Assembly (NCBI GenBank): GCA_002280565.1
Contig: NCEF01000022.1
Location: 1-35,835 of the forward strand
Length of the DNA stretch: 35,835 bases
Source of the DNA: Sphingomonas sp. 32-66-10
Lineage (GTDB): Bacteria; Pseudomonadota; Alphaproteobacteria; Sphingomonadales; Sphingomonadaceae
Reading direction: 5' to 3'
The notes beneath the pieces are model-generated. The model was not told the origin of the DNA and ran no database searches. It saw only the letters and a list, made by a program, of their open reading frames with translations. This document shows, one piece after another, positions 6,953 through 15,224 of this stretch. The position numbers and the translations under genes were made by a program. Position 1 is the first letter of the stretch; every line of letters starts with the position of its first letter.

Positions 6953-8261
6953 TGCGGAGATCGGCGCGTTCATCGACCGGCTGATCGCGCTGCCCGATGA
7001 AGAACGTGGCCATGCGGTGCGTGGGATGACGAAGCCGATGCGGCGCGAGTTCCTCGCGCGCTGGAAGCTGTGGGCGCATGGCGGACAGCTGGTGCCGCCG
7101 GGCGACTGGCGGGTTTGGCTGATCCGCGCCGGACGTGGCTTTGGCAAGACGCGGGCGGGGAGCGAATGGGTCAACCAGCTGGCGCTGGATGTACCCGAGG
7201 GGCGCTTTGCGCTGGTGGGCGCAAGCCTGGACGAAGTGCGGCGGGTGATGATCGAGGGGCAGTCGGGGCTGATCGCGACAGCGCGGTCCGACCGGCAGCC
7301 GGTATGGAAGGCGAGCGCGCGCGAGCTGCACTGGCCGTCGGGCGCAATCGGCTTTGCCTATTCGGCGGAATCGCCCGAGGGGCTGCGCGGGCCGGAACAT
7401 CATGCCGCCTGGGCCGACGAGCTGGGGAAATGGGGGCGCCGGGGCGATGCGGCGTGGGACAATCTGGTAATGGGATTGCGGCTGGGTGAGCGGCCGCGCG
7501 TGCTGGTTACGACGACGCCGCGCCCGACGCGGCTGATGCGGCGGGTGATGGCGCTGCCGAGCTGTGTCGAGACGCGCGGGGCGACGCGGGACAATCCGCA
7601 TCTGCCCGCGAGTTTCATCGCGGCGATGGAGGGGGAATATGGCGGCACGCGGCTGGGACGGCAGGAGCTGGAGGGCGAATTGCTGAGCGATGTGCCGGGC
7701 GCACTGTGGACGCGCGCGATGATCGAGGCGGCGCGGGCGGTTGTGGTGGACGAGCCGGTGCGGGTGGTGGTCGGCGTCGATCCGCCGGCGAGTGCCGAGG
7801 GCGATGCGTGCGGGATCGCCGCGGTGGCTTTGGACGGCGCGGGGCGGCTCTGCGTGCTGGAGGACGCGAGCGTCAGCGGGCTGTCGCCCGAGGGTTGGGC
7901 GCAGGCGGTGGCGGCGTGCGCCGAGCGGCAGGGCGCGGACCGGGTGGTGGCGGAGAAGAACCAGGGCGGCGACATGGTCGAAAGCGTGCTGCGCGCGGCG
8001 GCGGTGGCGATGCCGGTGCGGCTGGTCCATGCCAGCCGGGGCAAGGTGGCGCGGGCCGAGCCGGTGGCGGCGCTGTACGAGCGGCGGCAGGTGCGGCACG
8101 CGCGGGCGCTGGCGGCGCTGGAGGACGAGCTGTGCGGGATGGTGCGCGGGGGGGATTATGCCGGGCCGGGACGCTCGCCGGATCGGGCCGACGCGCTGGT
8201 GTGGGCGGCGTGGGAGTTGGTGTTCGGGTGGAAGGGCGAGGTGGGGGTGCGCAAGCCGTGA
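6942..8261 (+). CDS. large terminase (GTA g2-like DNA-packaging ATPase/nuclease)
   Basis: 439 residues, the motor that drives DNA into preformed heads. The Walker A-like motif is RAGRGFGKT (62-70), with the Walker B region HHAAWADE (153-160) and a coupling motif LVTTTPRP (188-195). The C-terminal RNase H-like nuclease shows Asp280 (VVVGVDPPAS), Glu338 (VVAEKNQGGD) and Asp416 (SPDRADALVWA). All domains are present and full length, so this gene looks intact. It begins inside the end of the small terminase gene, suggesting translational coupling. The next GTA gene expected directly downstream (portal) is delayed by two non-phage genes. Confidence 0.92.
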   Translation: MASDAEIGAFIDRLIALPDEERGHAVRGMTKPMRREFLARWKLWAHGGQLVPPGDWRVWLIRAGRGFGKTRAGSEWVNQLALDVPEGRFALVGASLDEVRRVMIEGQSGLIATARSDRQPVWKASARELHWPSGAIGFAYSAESPEGLRGPEHHAAWADELGKWGRRGDAAWDNLVMGLRLGERPRVLVTTTPRPTRLMRRVMALPSCVETRGATRDNPHLPASFIAAMEGEYGGTRLGRQELEGELLSDVPGALWTRAMIEAARAVVVDEPVRVVVGVDPPASAEGDACGIAAVALDGAGRLCVLEDASVSGLSPEGWAQAVAACAERQGADRVVAEKNQGGDMVESVLRAAAVAMPVRLVHASRGKVARAEPVAALYERRQVRHARALAALEDELCGMVRGGDYAGPGRSPDRADALVWAAWELVFGWKGEVGVRKP

Positions 8262-8306
8262 GATCGGCTCTAGGCGATGCGGTCGCCCCTCGCTAAGCCA
8301 CGCCCC

Positions 8307-9047
8307 ATGTGCGTGCTGGCGTTGGCGTGGGGGATGCATCCCAATTGGTGGTTGGTCGCCGCGGGGAACCGTGACGAGCGGCATGCGCGGGCGACGGCGC
8401 CGTTGTCGCGCTGGATGGCGCCCAAGCCGGCCAACACCCCGGTCATTGGCGGGCGCGATCTGGAGGCCGGGGGGACCTGGCTGGCGGTGAACGAGGCCGG
8501 GCGGCTGGCGGCGGTGACCAATGTGCGGGGTGAGGCGGCGGACCCGGCGCGACTGTCGCGCGGGGCGCTGGTGACCGATATGCTTGCTGGCCATGAGCCC
8601 GAGGATCTGAACGCGTATAACCCGTTCAACCTGATCGCGGTGGATCGCGACGGGCCGCTCTATCTGTCGAACCGGCCCGATCCGGTGCGGCGGCCGTTGA
8701 GCCCGGGGATGCATGGGCTGTCGAACGGGTTGTTCGATACGCTGTGGCCCAAGACGATCCGGGTGCAGATGGGGCTGCGCGCCTGGCTGGAGGCGGGGAG
8801 TGCGGCGCTGGAGCCATTGTTCGCGGTGCTGGCGGACGAGCGGCCGGCAGGGGCGGCGGAGCGCTATGAGCCCGATCCGCATGAGCCGGTGGATTCGCCG
8901 GTGTTCATCCGCAACCCGGTCTATGGCACGCGCTGCAGCACGGTGGTGACGGTGGATCATCTGGGGCGCGGCCGGATTGCCGAGCGGCGGTTCAACGCGA
9001 GCGGACTGCTCGAGGGTGAGAGTGTTTTGAGTTTTACGTGGGCGTGA
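8307..9047 (+). CDS. NRDE family protein (TANGO2-like)
   Basis: 246 residues. It opens MCVLALAW, with the Cys2 typical of this Ntn-hydrolase-like family, and carries the name motif NRDE at residues 21-24 (AAGNRDERHARAT). Further family features are GGRDLEAGGTWLAVN, AAVTNVRGE, YNPFNLIAVD and GLSNGLFD, and a C-terminal YGTRCSTVVTVD. The bacterial members' biochemical role is not settled; the human homologue TANGO2 is linked to lipid/acyl-CoA homeostasis. The start was chosen at ATG 8307 because Cys must be residue 2. It sits between large terminase and portal genes, on the same strand, 45 bp after the terminase. It is not a known phage head gene. Confidence 0.88.
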   Translation: MCVLALAWGMHPNWWLVAAGNRDERHARATAPLSRWMAPKPANTPVIGGRDLEAGGTWLAVNEAGRLAAVTNVRGEAADPARLSRGALVTDMLAGHEPEDLNAYNPFNLIAVDRDGPLYLSNRPDPVRRPLSPGMHGLSNGLFDTLWPKTIRVQMGLRAWLEAGSAALEPLFAVLADERPAGAAERYEPDPHEPVDSPVFIRNPVYGTRCSTVVTVDHLGRGRIAERRFNASGLLEGESVLSFTWA

Positions 9048-9084
9048 TTTGCGGGTTTCGGTGCCGCCAACAAAGGACAAGGCG

Positions 9085-9756
9085 ATGACACCTCGGGAGC
9101 TGATCGGCGTGGCCGAGGTGCCGGGCGGGGAGCCGTTGCGGCTGGTGCGGCATGGTCGCGACTTCATCATCATGCTCGAGCGCAACGAGCTCATGTCGAG
9201 CCGGATGTGCGGATCGGAAGAGGCGCTGGCGGAGATGACGCTGGACCGGCTGAGCGATCCGGCGAGCGCGCGATTGTTGATCGGCGGATATGGCATGGGG
9301 TTTACGCTGCGTGCGGCGCTCAAGCGGCTGGGGCCGAAGGGGTGGGCGTGCGTGGTCGAGCTGGTTCCCGGCATCATCGAATGGGCGCGCGGTCCGATGG
9401 CGGAACTGGCCGATGGTTGCCTGGACGATTCCCGGACGCAGCTGGTGATGGGCGATGTCGGGGCGGAGATTGCGCGGAGCCGGGGTAGCTGGGAGGCGAT
9501 CCTGCTGGATGTCGACAATGGCCCGGACGGGCTGACGCGCGACGCCAATAACGGGCTGTACACGATGCGCGGGCTGGAGCGGGCGCGGGCGGCGCTGGCG
9601 CCGGGCGGGGTGCTGGCGGTGTGGTCGGCGGGGCCGGACCCGGCGTTTGCGCGGCGGATGCGCGATGCGGGGTTCGAGGTTGAAGAGGTGCAGGTGCGGG
9701 CGCGTTCCAACGGGAAGGGGCCAAGGCACGTGATCTGGTTCGGAAAGAAGCGCTGA
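9085..9756 (+). CDS. spermidine synthase-like SAM-fold protein
   Basis: 223 residues with a Rossmann-type, methyltransferase/polyamine-synthase fold. The nucleotide-binding glycine loop is LLIGGYGMGFTLRAAL (64-79); the acidic beta-2 end is VELVPGIIEWAR, then GDVGAEI, and the beta-4 LLDVDNGPDG. It resembles SpeE-related proteins but is shorter than real spermidine synthases and lacks an obvious N-terminal beta domain, so its substrate is unknown. AAGGAC lies upstream of ATG 9085. It follows the NRDE gene by 37 bp and may be co-transcribed with it. Like that gene it separates large terminase from portal. Confidence 0.78.
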   Translation: MTPRELIGVAEVPGGEPLRLVRHGRDFIIMLERNELMSSRMCGSEEALAEMTLDRLSDPASARLLIGGYGMGFTLRAALKRLGPKGWACVVELVPGIIEWARGPMAELADGCLDDSRTQLVMGDVGAEIARSRGSWEAILLDVDNGPDGLTRDANNGLYTMRGLERARAALAPGGVLAVWSAGPDPAFARRMRDAGFEVEEVQVRARSNGKGPRHVIWFGKKR

Positions 9757-9824
9757 CGAGTCTTTGAAACGCGCAGACGCGCGCGCCATCCCGAGTTTGT
9801 TCGATGCGCTGACGCGCATGCGGC

Positions 9825-9897
9825 GCCGGCCCGCTCCCCACCCGGCCACCCAACGACAGTGTATTCTATGGGTGGCCGGGTGGGGGAGCGGGCCGGC
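9825..9897. repeat. long near-perfect inverted repeat (28-bp arms)
   Basis: The left arm 9825-9852 is the exact reverse complement of the right arm 9869-9897 except for one extra G; the loop is 16 bases (9853-9868). The arms are very GC-rich (GCCGGCCCGCTCCCC at the outer left end). It lies in the 180-bp gap between the SpeE-like gene and the portal gene. There is no T-run, so it is more likely a repeat-family palindrome or transcript-stabilising hairpin than a classical terminator. Confidence 0.85.
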
Positions 9898-9936
9898 ACC
9901 GCCCCATCGCCGTGAGGCGATCAAAGGAGAAAATAC

Positions 9937-11061
9937 ATGAAATGGTTCGGGCGGAAGTCCGGGCGCGAGGGTTCGCGTCCGGTGTTGGCGCGTGGGCAAA
10001 GCGCGGGCGCGGTGCTGGGCGAGTGGCCGCAGAGTTACGAGGCGCAGGTGCGGGCCGGCTATGCCGCCAATCCGGTGGCGCAGCGGGCGGTGAAGATCAT
10101 CGCCGAGGGGGTGGCGGGCGCGCCGGTCGAGGCGAGCGATGCGGCGCTGCTCAAGCTGGTTGCCGCGCGAAGCCAGGGGCAGGAGCTGGGGGCGACGCTG
10201 GCGGCGCAGTTGCTGTTGCACGGCAATGCCTATGTGCAGCTGCTGGGCAATGGCGCAGGGGGCGTGGCGGAGCTGTTCGCGCTGCGGCCCGAGCGGGTGA
10301 GTGTGGAGACCGATGCCGGGGGATGGCCGGTCGGCTATCGCTATCGCGTCGGCGGGAGCGTTAGCGTGATCGCGGCGGAGGATGCGGCGGGGCGGCCGCA
10401 GGTCCTGCATTTGAAGGCGTTCAACCCGGTCGACGATCATTATGGGCTGGGGTGCCTGGGCGCGGCGTCAGGAGCGATCGCGATCCACAATGCGGCGACG
10501 CGTTGGAACAAGGCGCTGCTCGACAATGCCGCGCGGCCTTCGGGTGCTTTGGTGTACGAGCCGGGGGATGGGAGCGCGCTATCGCCTTCGCAGTTCGAGC
10601 GGCTGAAAAGCGAGATGGAGGCGGGATTTGCCGGCGCGGCGAATGCCGGGCGGCCAATGCTGCTGGAGGGCGGACTCAAATGGCAGGCGATGAGCCTGAC
10701 GCCAGCGGACATGGATTTTGTCGGGCTGAAGGCGGCGGCGGCGCGCGAGATCGCGCTGGCATTCGGGGTGCCGCCGATGCTGATCGGCCTGCCCGGCGAC
10801 AATAGCTATGCGAACTATCGCGAGGCCAACAAGGCGGTGTGGCGGATGACGATCCTGCCGCTGGCGGACAAGATCCTGACCGAATTGGCGCAGGGACTGG
10901 TGCCGTGGTTCCCCGACGCGCGGCTGTGGGTTGCGGTCGACAAGGTGCCGGCGATGGCGGAGGACCGCGAGCGGCTGTGGCGCAGCGTCAGCGGGGCGGA
11001 GTTCCTGACGACCGAGGAGAAGCGCGCGATGCTGGGGATTGGCCCGGAGATCGGGTCGTGA
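9937..11061 (+). CDS. phage/GTA portal protein (HK97 family)
   Basis: 374 residues. It forms the dodecameric ring at the head vertex through which DNA enters. Family features: YAANPVAQRAVKIIAEGVAGAPVE (~43-66), LLHGNAYVQLLGN (~89-101), LFALRPERVSVE (~109-120), VLHLKAFNPVDDHYGLGCL, and the wing/stem region AFGVPPMLIGLPGDNSYANYREANKAVW. Length matches RcGTA g3-type portals. AAAGGAGAAAATAC precedes the ATG. The stop overlaps the next start (GTGA). It looks intact. Confidence 0.93.
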   Translation: MKWFGRKSGREGSRPVLARGQSAGAVLGEWPQSYEAQVRAGYAANPVAQRAVKIIAEGVAGAPVEASDAALLKLVAARSQGQELGATLAAQLLLHGNAYVQLLGNGAGGVAELFALRPERVSVETDAGGWPVGYRYRVGGSVSVIAAEDAAGRPQVLHLKAFNPVDDHYGLGCLGAASGAIAIHNAATRWNKALLDNAARPSGALVYEPGDGSALSPSQFERLKSEMEAGFAGAANAGRPMLLEGGLKWQAMSLTPADMDFVGLKAAAAREIALAFGVPPMLIGLPGDNSYANYREANKAVWRMTILPLADKILTELAQGLVPWFPDARLWVAVDKVPAMAEDRERLWRSVSGAEFLTTEEKRAMLGIGPEIGS

Positions 11062-11375
11062 GCGCGCCGGTGGACGGCAAGCTGTTGGCGCAGCTGATCG
11101 CGCAAGGGTCCGCCGAAGGCGCGGACATGGCGACGCTGCGCGCGGTGGCGGAGGAGGCGGGCGAGCTGGGGGCGAGCCGGGCGCTGGCGCGGCTGGGGCT
11201 CGACGACCTGCATGCGGGCAAGGACATGGGTGAGCTGCGCGAGCTTTTGGAGGCGTGGCGCGATGCGAAGCGGTCGGCGGTGAAGGCGGTGGCCGGGTGG
11301 GTCGTGCGGATGCTGCTGGCGTTGCTGGTCGTGGGGCTGGCGGTGAAATTGGGTTTTTGGGGGGTGGGGAAGTGA
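11058..11375 (+). CDS. DUF6127 family small membrane protein (GTA cluster)
   Basis: 105 residues from a GTG that overlaps the portal stop. The N-terminal two thirds are soluble and helical (LLAQLIAQGSAEGADMATLRAVAEEAGELG); one transmembrane helix follows at ~78-100 (AVAGWVVRMLLALLVVGLAVKL). DUF6127 genes sit between portal and protease in alphaproteobacterial GTA clusters (the g3.5 position). Function unknown; a role in head assembly at the membrane is only a guess. Its stop in turn overlaps the next gene's GTG. Confidence 0.8.
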   Translation: MSAPVDGKLLAQLIAQGSAEGADMATLRAVAEEAGELGASRALARLGLDDLHAGKDMGELRELLEAWRDAKRSAVKAVAGWVVRMLLALLVVGLAVKLGFWGVGK

Positions 11376-11833
11376 ATGGTCCTGACAGGCCCTCCCCCGA
11401 TCCCTCCCGCAAGCGGGAGGGGAGTGTGCGGTTTGCTGGTTATGCGGCGGTGTTCGATGTGCCGGACCGGGGTGGAGATGTGATCCGGGCCGGGGCGTTC
11501 GGGACGCGGGTGCGGCGGGTGCCGTTGCTGTGGCAGCATCGTGGGCAGCCGGTCGGCGTGATTGAGGCGATCGGTGAGGATGCGCGCGGGCTACGCGTGA
11601 CCGGGCGGGTCGAGGTGCCCGAGCTGGCGGTGTTGGTGGCGCAGGGGGCGGTGAGCGGCCTTAGCTTCGGGTACCGGACGGTCAAGGTGCGGCAGGGGCG
11701 GTGGCGCGAGATCGAGCGGCTGGAGCTGTGCGAGGTGAGTTTGGTGGCGCGGCCGATGCAGACCCTGGCGCGGGTGCATGCGGTGGAGGCGGCGCGAACT
11801 CAGTTTAACGAAAAGGTGCCCGCGATGGCGTAG
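11372..11833 (+). CDS. HK97-family prohead protease, C terminus altered
   Basis: 153 residues if started at GTG 11372 (4-base overlap with DUF6127). It is the scaffold/capsid-processing serine protease of HK97-type heads. Core motifs: VRFAGYAAVFDVPDRGGDVIRAGAF (~19-43), PLLWQHRGQPVGVI with the conserved His, GAVSGLSFGYR with the conserved Ser, and CEVSLVARPMQTLARVHAV. An alternative start is GTG 11426, just before the conserved VRFAGYAA; it would use GGAGGGG of a palindrome as its ribosome-binding site and avoid translating that palindrome. After the family-typical end (HAVEAA) the frame runs ~12 residues into the 3' end of a minus-strand gene, so the native end seems lost. Confidence 0.85.
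   Translation: MNGPDRPSPDPSRKREGSVRFAGYAAVFDVPDRGGDVIRAGAFGTRVRRVPLLWQHRGQPVGVIEAIGEDARGLRVTGRVEVPELAVLVAQGAVSGLSFGYRTVKVRQGRWREIERLELCEVSLVARPMQTLARVHAVEAARTQFNEKVPAMA
11402..11421. repeat. short CCTCCC palindrome inside the protease gene start
   Basis: CCCTCCCGC (11402-11410) and GCGGGAGGG (11413-11421) are perfect inverted arms around AA. It belongs to the same CCTCCC/GGGAGG palindrome type seen between genes elsewhere in the window, but here it lies between two possible starts of the prohead protease. Confidence 0.7.
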
Positions 11834-12366
11834 AGGAAGAGGATCAGCGCGATCATCATGGCAATGCTGAGCCGGACGCGGTTCGACAGCGCGATGGCGA
11901 TCAGCAGGCCGAAGATCACGACATTCTGGAAAATGTAGGTTGAGACCTTCATGCCGTTCGCGACGCCGAGCACCGCCGGAATTTCGAAGATCATCAGAGT
12001 CAGCCCGGCGACAATCGGTGCCCCGGCGATCCATCTGCGGTGCGCGAGAAAATAGGCATCAAGGTCGGGCCATTCCTCCGCATCGCGGGGAAAGGCGACC
12101 ACAGCGGCGATGAAATAGACAATCCCGACAAGGCAGAAGAGCGTCATCGTGCCGAGGCCGAGCGGGATGCCCTGAAACTTGTTCCAGGAGTCGAGGAAGG
12201 TCATCATGATGAAGATCAACAGCACTGCGCTGCTGAGCGGGGTGAGCAGCCCCCAGCGCGGGCGCACACGGGCGCGCAGCAGTTGCGCGAAGCCTAGAAA
12301 CAGCTCCGCGACGGCGAGGCCGAGCAACAGGCCGAAAAAGACCATGAAGAACTCGAACTGGCTCAT
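11800..12366 (-). CDS. six-helix integral membrane protein of unknown function
   Basis: 188 residues with about six hydrophobic helices (approximately 6-28, 41-58, 70-92, 110-132, 140-158, 162-182). The start MSQFEFFMVFFGLLLGLAVAELFLG is chosen because the first helix begins there; an upstream in-frame start adds only a non-conserved stretch. A charged loop EEWPDLDAYFLAHRRW lies between helices 3 and 4. No enzyme motif is visible and I do not recognise the family. It runs against the GTA-like genes and its 3' end overlaps the prohead protease by 34 bp, which points to a gene brought in by the rearrangement that removed the capsid region. Confidence 0.7.
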   Translation of the reverse strand: MSQFEFFMVFFGLLLGLAVAELFLGFAQLLRARVRPRWGLLTPLSSAVLLIFIMMTFLDSWNKFQGIPLGLGTMTLFCLVGIVYFIAAVVAFPRDAEEWPDLDAYFLAHRRWIAGAPIVAGLTLMIFEIPAVLGVANGMKVSTYIFQNVVIFGLLIAIALSNRVRLSIAMMIALILFLYAIAGTFSLN

Positions 12367-12421
12367 GCGATCGCTCCCCGAAGCGTAGCTTAGGGGCGAT
12401 GTGCGGTTTCGCAACAGCCGC

Positions 12422-12709
12422 CTAGCTTAAGCGGCGGGCGTTGGCGCGGACCTTGCGGCGGTAGTGGGCGAGCGCCTTGCGGGTGGTGGCGGCGGGGCTC
12501 ATGCCCATGGCGCCGGTCATCATCGCCATCTGCAGTTCGAACGCTGCGGTCATTTTTTCAGAGACCATTAATTCGGCTTCGCGCTGTGCTTCGGGGCCGC
12601 CCTGGGCGATCTTGGTTGCGCGCAGGCCGATCACGGCGGCAGATTCCCAGCCGAGTGACCAGGCGTCGAATCCGGCGTTCATCCAGCTTTTGTTCGATCG
12701 TTTGGACAT
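12422..12709 (-). CDS. small helical protein, possibly phasin-like
   Basis: 95 residues, soluble, mostly helical: MSKRSNKSWMNAGFDAWSLGWESAAVIGLRATKIAQGG, then EREAELMVSEKMTAAFELQMAMM-type amphipathic helices and a basic end (ALAHYRRKVRANARRLS). The arrangement resembles small alphaproteobacterial phasin-like or polyhydroxyalkanoate-associated proteins, but this is a pattern resemblance only. It is on the minus strand, 55 bp upstream of the membrane protein, so the two may form a transcript. No typical phage feature is seen. Confidence 0.65.
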   Translation of the reverse strand: MSKRSNKSWMNAGFDAWSLGWESAAVIGLRATKIAQGGPEAQREAELMVSEKMTAAFELQMAMMTGAMGMSPAATTRKALAHYRRKVRANARRLS

Positions 12710-12843
12710 TTGGAATTCCCGGCGTGACGGTGCGTCGCGGTCCCAACGATACAGGATCGCCGATGGGCCCGCATGGGCGTCGATATAGCGGACAGCCAGT
12801 TCATTTTTGAGACGACGGGGTTCGCCTGACGCGGGCCCCCTCC

Positions 12844-12884
12844 ACCATCGCTTTGCGATGGTTCCCCTCCCCGTTCCGGGGAGG
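12844..12884. repeat. paired REP-like hairpins upstream of the capsid remnant
   Basis: Two adjacent perfect hairpins: ACCATCGC/GCGATGGT around TTT (12844-12862) and CCTCCCCG/CGGGGAGG around TTC (12866-12884). The second has the same CCTCCCC core as the palindromes at 18777, 31944 and 32079. It lies just upstream of the capsid-remnant ribosome-binding site. Confidence 0.75.
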
Positions 12885-12910
12885 ACTTTCTGTTGGAACG
12901 GGAGAATATC

Positions 12911-13165
12911 ATGGAAACGAAGGCGGATGTCCTTGAACAGTCGTTCGAGGCGGTGGAAGCGGCTGGGGTGCCGGTGGCGCGGCCGCTTCAAAGTGCCGAC
13001 GCGCAATCCGGCCAATCCGGGTGGCTGGGGTCGATGGCTCGGAATTTCACCACGCGATGTACACGACCGGCTCGGGCGGGACCGAATACCGACCGATCAG
13101 CATCGATGCGCCGTTCGACAACGCCGACTGGGGCTATGACTCCGGCACAAGTTTTCAGGCGGTAA
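12911..13165 (+). pseudogene. 5' remnant of a GTA major capsid gene
   Basis: A good ribosome-binding site (GGAACGGGAGAATATC) precedes an ATG encoding METKADVLEQSFEAVEAAG, the kind of acidic helical start seen on HK97/GTA major capsid proteins (g5), and the gene is placed after the prohead protease as expected. After ~35 codons the sequence turns into low-quality Arg/Thr/Pro-rich translation to a stop at 13165, while the overlapping frame from 13021 becomes the real-looking coding frame. Thus only the capsid scaffold-domain start seems to survive, fused out of frame to tail-gene DNA. The capsid identity rests on position and the short N terminus, so it is provisional. Confidence 0.5.
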
Positions 13166-13857
13166 GTTATGCCTTCGCTGACGGATATCGAAACGTACAC
13201 GTTTCCTTTGCCTGGGCCGGAACGTCGACTGAACAGAAGCAGATTTTCCTGTCCAATCAAGTGCGCGTCAATCGGGACGGCAATGGCAGCGCCTCGCTGT
13301 ATCAGCAAAATGTCGGCGGCGCGCTGGTGCCGCTGCCCTTTATCAGCGCGCAAACGACCAGCCGATTCGCCCTGCCCTTGCTGCATGCCAGGCAGGCGCA
13401 GAAGGAATTGTTCCACAATGAGGCAGTGGTCGGGATCGACACGCTGCTGCACCCGGACGTGCAGGCGGTAGGCGTCGATGCGCCGCCCGCCACGCCCGAA
13501 TCGGGCCAGGCGTGGATCGTGGGGGATGCGCCAACCGGCGACTGGGCCGGGCATGCGGGAGAAATTGCGTGCTGGACCGACGGGGGATGGCGATTTGCAA
13601 CACCGCGAACGGCGATGGATGTTTGGGCCGAATCGCTCGCCCGGCGCGTGCGTTATCGCGCGGGGGCCGGCTGGCAGATCGGCGTGATCACCGCCAGCCG
13701 GATCGAGATCGAAGGGGTCCAGGTGATCGGCCCGAAACGGGAGGCCGTTGCCACGCCCGCTGGCGGTGCTATCGTCGATGAACAGGCGCGCGATGCGATC
13801 GGGACAATCCTCGATGCGCTGCGGGCGCACGGGCTCATCGCTAGCGCCGAACTGTGA
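13021..13857 (+). CDS. DUF2793 GTA tail-type protein with extra N-terminal domain
   Basis: 278 residues from GTG 13021 (ATG 13057 is possible). Residues ~113-215 are DUF2793, found in the terminal genes of alphaproteobacterial GTA/prophage clusters: SRFALPLLHARQAQKELFHNEAVVGID, then AWIVGDAPTGDWAGHAGEIACWTDGGWRF. The C-terminal part ends in a helix (IVDEQARDAIGTILDALRAHGLI). DUF2793 proteins usually begin at the RFALPLL region; here ~110 residues of unidentified, beta-rich, Gly/Ser/Asn sequence precede it (TEYRPISIDAPFDNADWGYD, LSNQVRVNRDGNGS). This may be a fragment of another tail gene joined in frame. No obvious ribosome-binding site serves the start, so expression is uncertain. Confidence 0.72.
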   Translation: MAGVDGSEFHHAMYTTGSGGTEYRPISIDAPFDNADWGYDSGTSFQAVSYAFADGYRNVHVSFAWAGTSTEQKQIFLSNQVRVNRDGNGSASLYQQNVGGALVPLPFISAQTTSRFALPLLHARQAQKELFHNEAVVGIDTLLHPDVQAVGVDAPPATPESGQAWIVGDAPTGDWAGHAGEIACWTDGGWRFATPRTAMDVWAESLARRVRYRAGAGWQIGVITASRIEIEGVQVIGPKREAVATPAGGAIVDEQARDAIGTILDALRAHGLIASAEL

Positions 13858-13959
13858 CGTTGCGGCAACAGTCCCCGGATTTTGTTCGCTTGCGCGGAAA
13901 CTTTCCAGCGGTTAGGAAGTTAGCGCTGTCCGAAGTGGCAACTAAGAAAGGGGATTAAG

Positions 13960-15090
<1,131 letters not shown>

Positions 15091-15125
15091 GCCGCGCGGT
15101 CCACTCTGTGGATCGACAAGATTTG

Positions 15126-15157
15126 GGGAGGTCGGGAAACCGGCCTCCCTTTTTCTT
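15126..15157 (+). terminator. intrinsic terminator of the OmpA gene
   Basis: GGGAGGTCGG (15126-15135) pairs with CCGGCCTCCC (15140-15149), with one G-T wobble, around a GAAA loop, and is followed by TTTTTCTT. It starts 36 bp after the OmpA stop codon: a textbook Rho-independent terminator. Confidence 0.92.
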
Positions 15158-15224
15158 TGTACTTGCCCGGCCTCGTTGCGCTTGATTGCTTGCGTAAAGG
15201 CGGGCCTTCCGGCCCTATCGAAAG

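Noticed and set aside
6774-9899. 1041-residue minus-strand frame across the terminase, NRDE and SpeE-like genes
   Set aside because: Composition is Pro/Arg/His-rich without domains; three well-supported plus-strand genes lie opposite.
6332-13857. Complete prophage
   Set aside because: No integrase, repressor-operator region, replication, lysis or attachment site was found; the gene set matches the GTA head order only.
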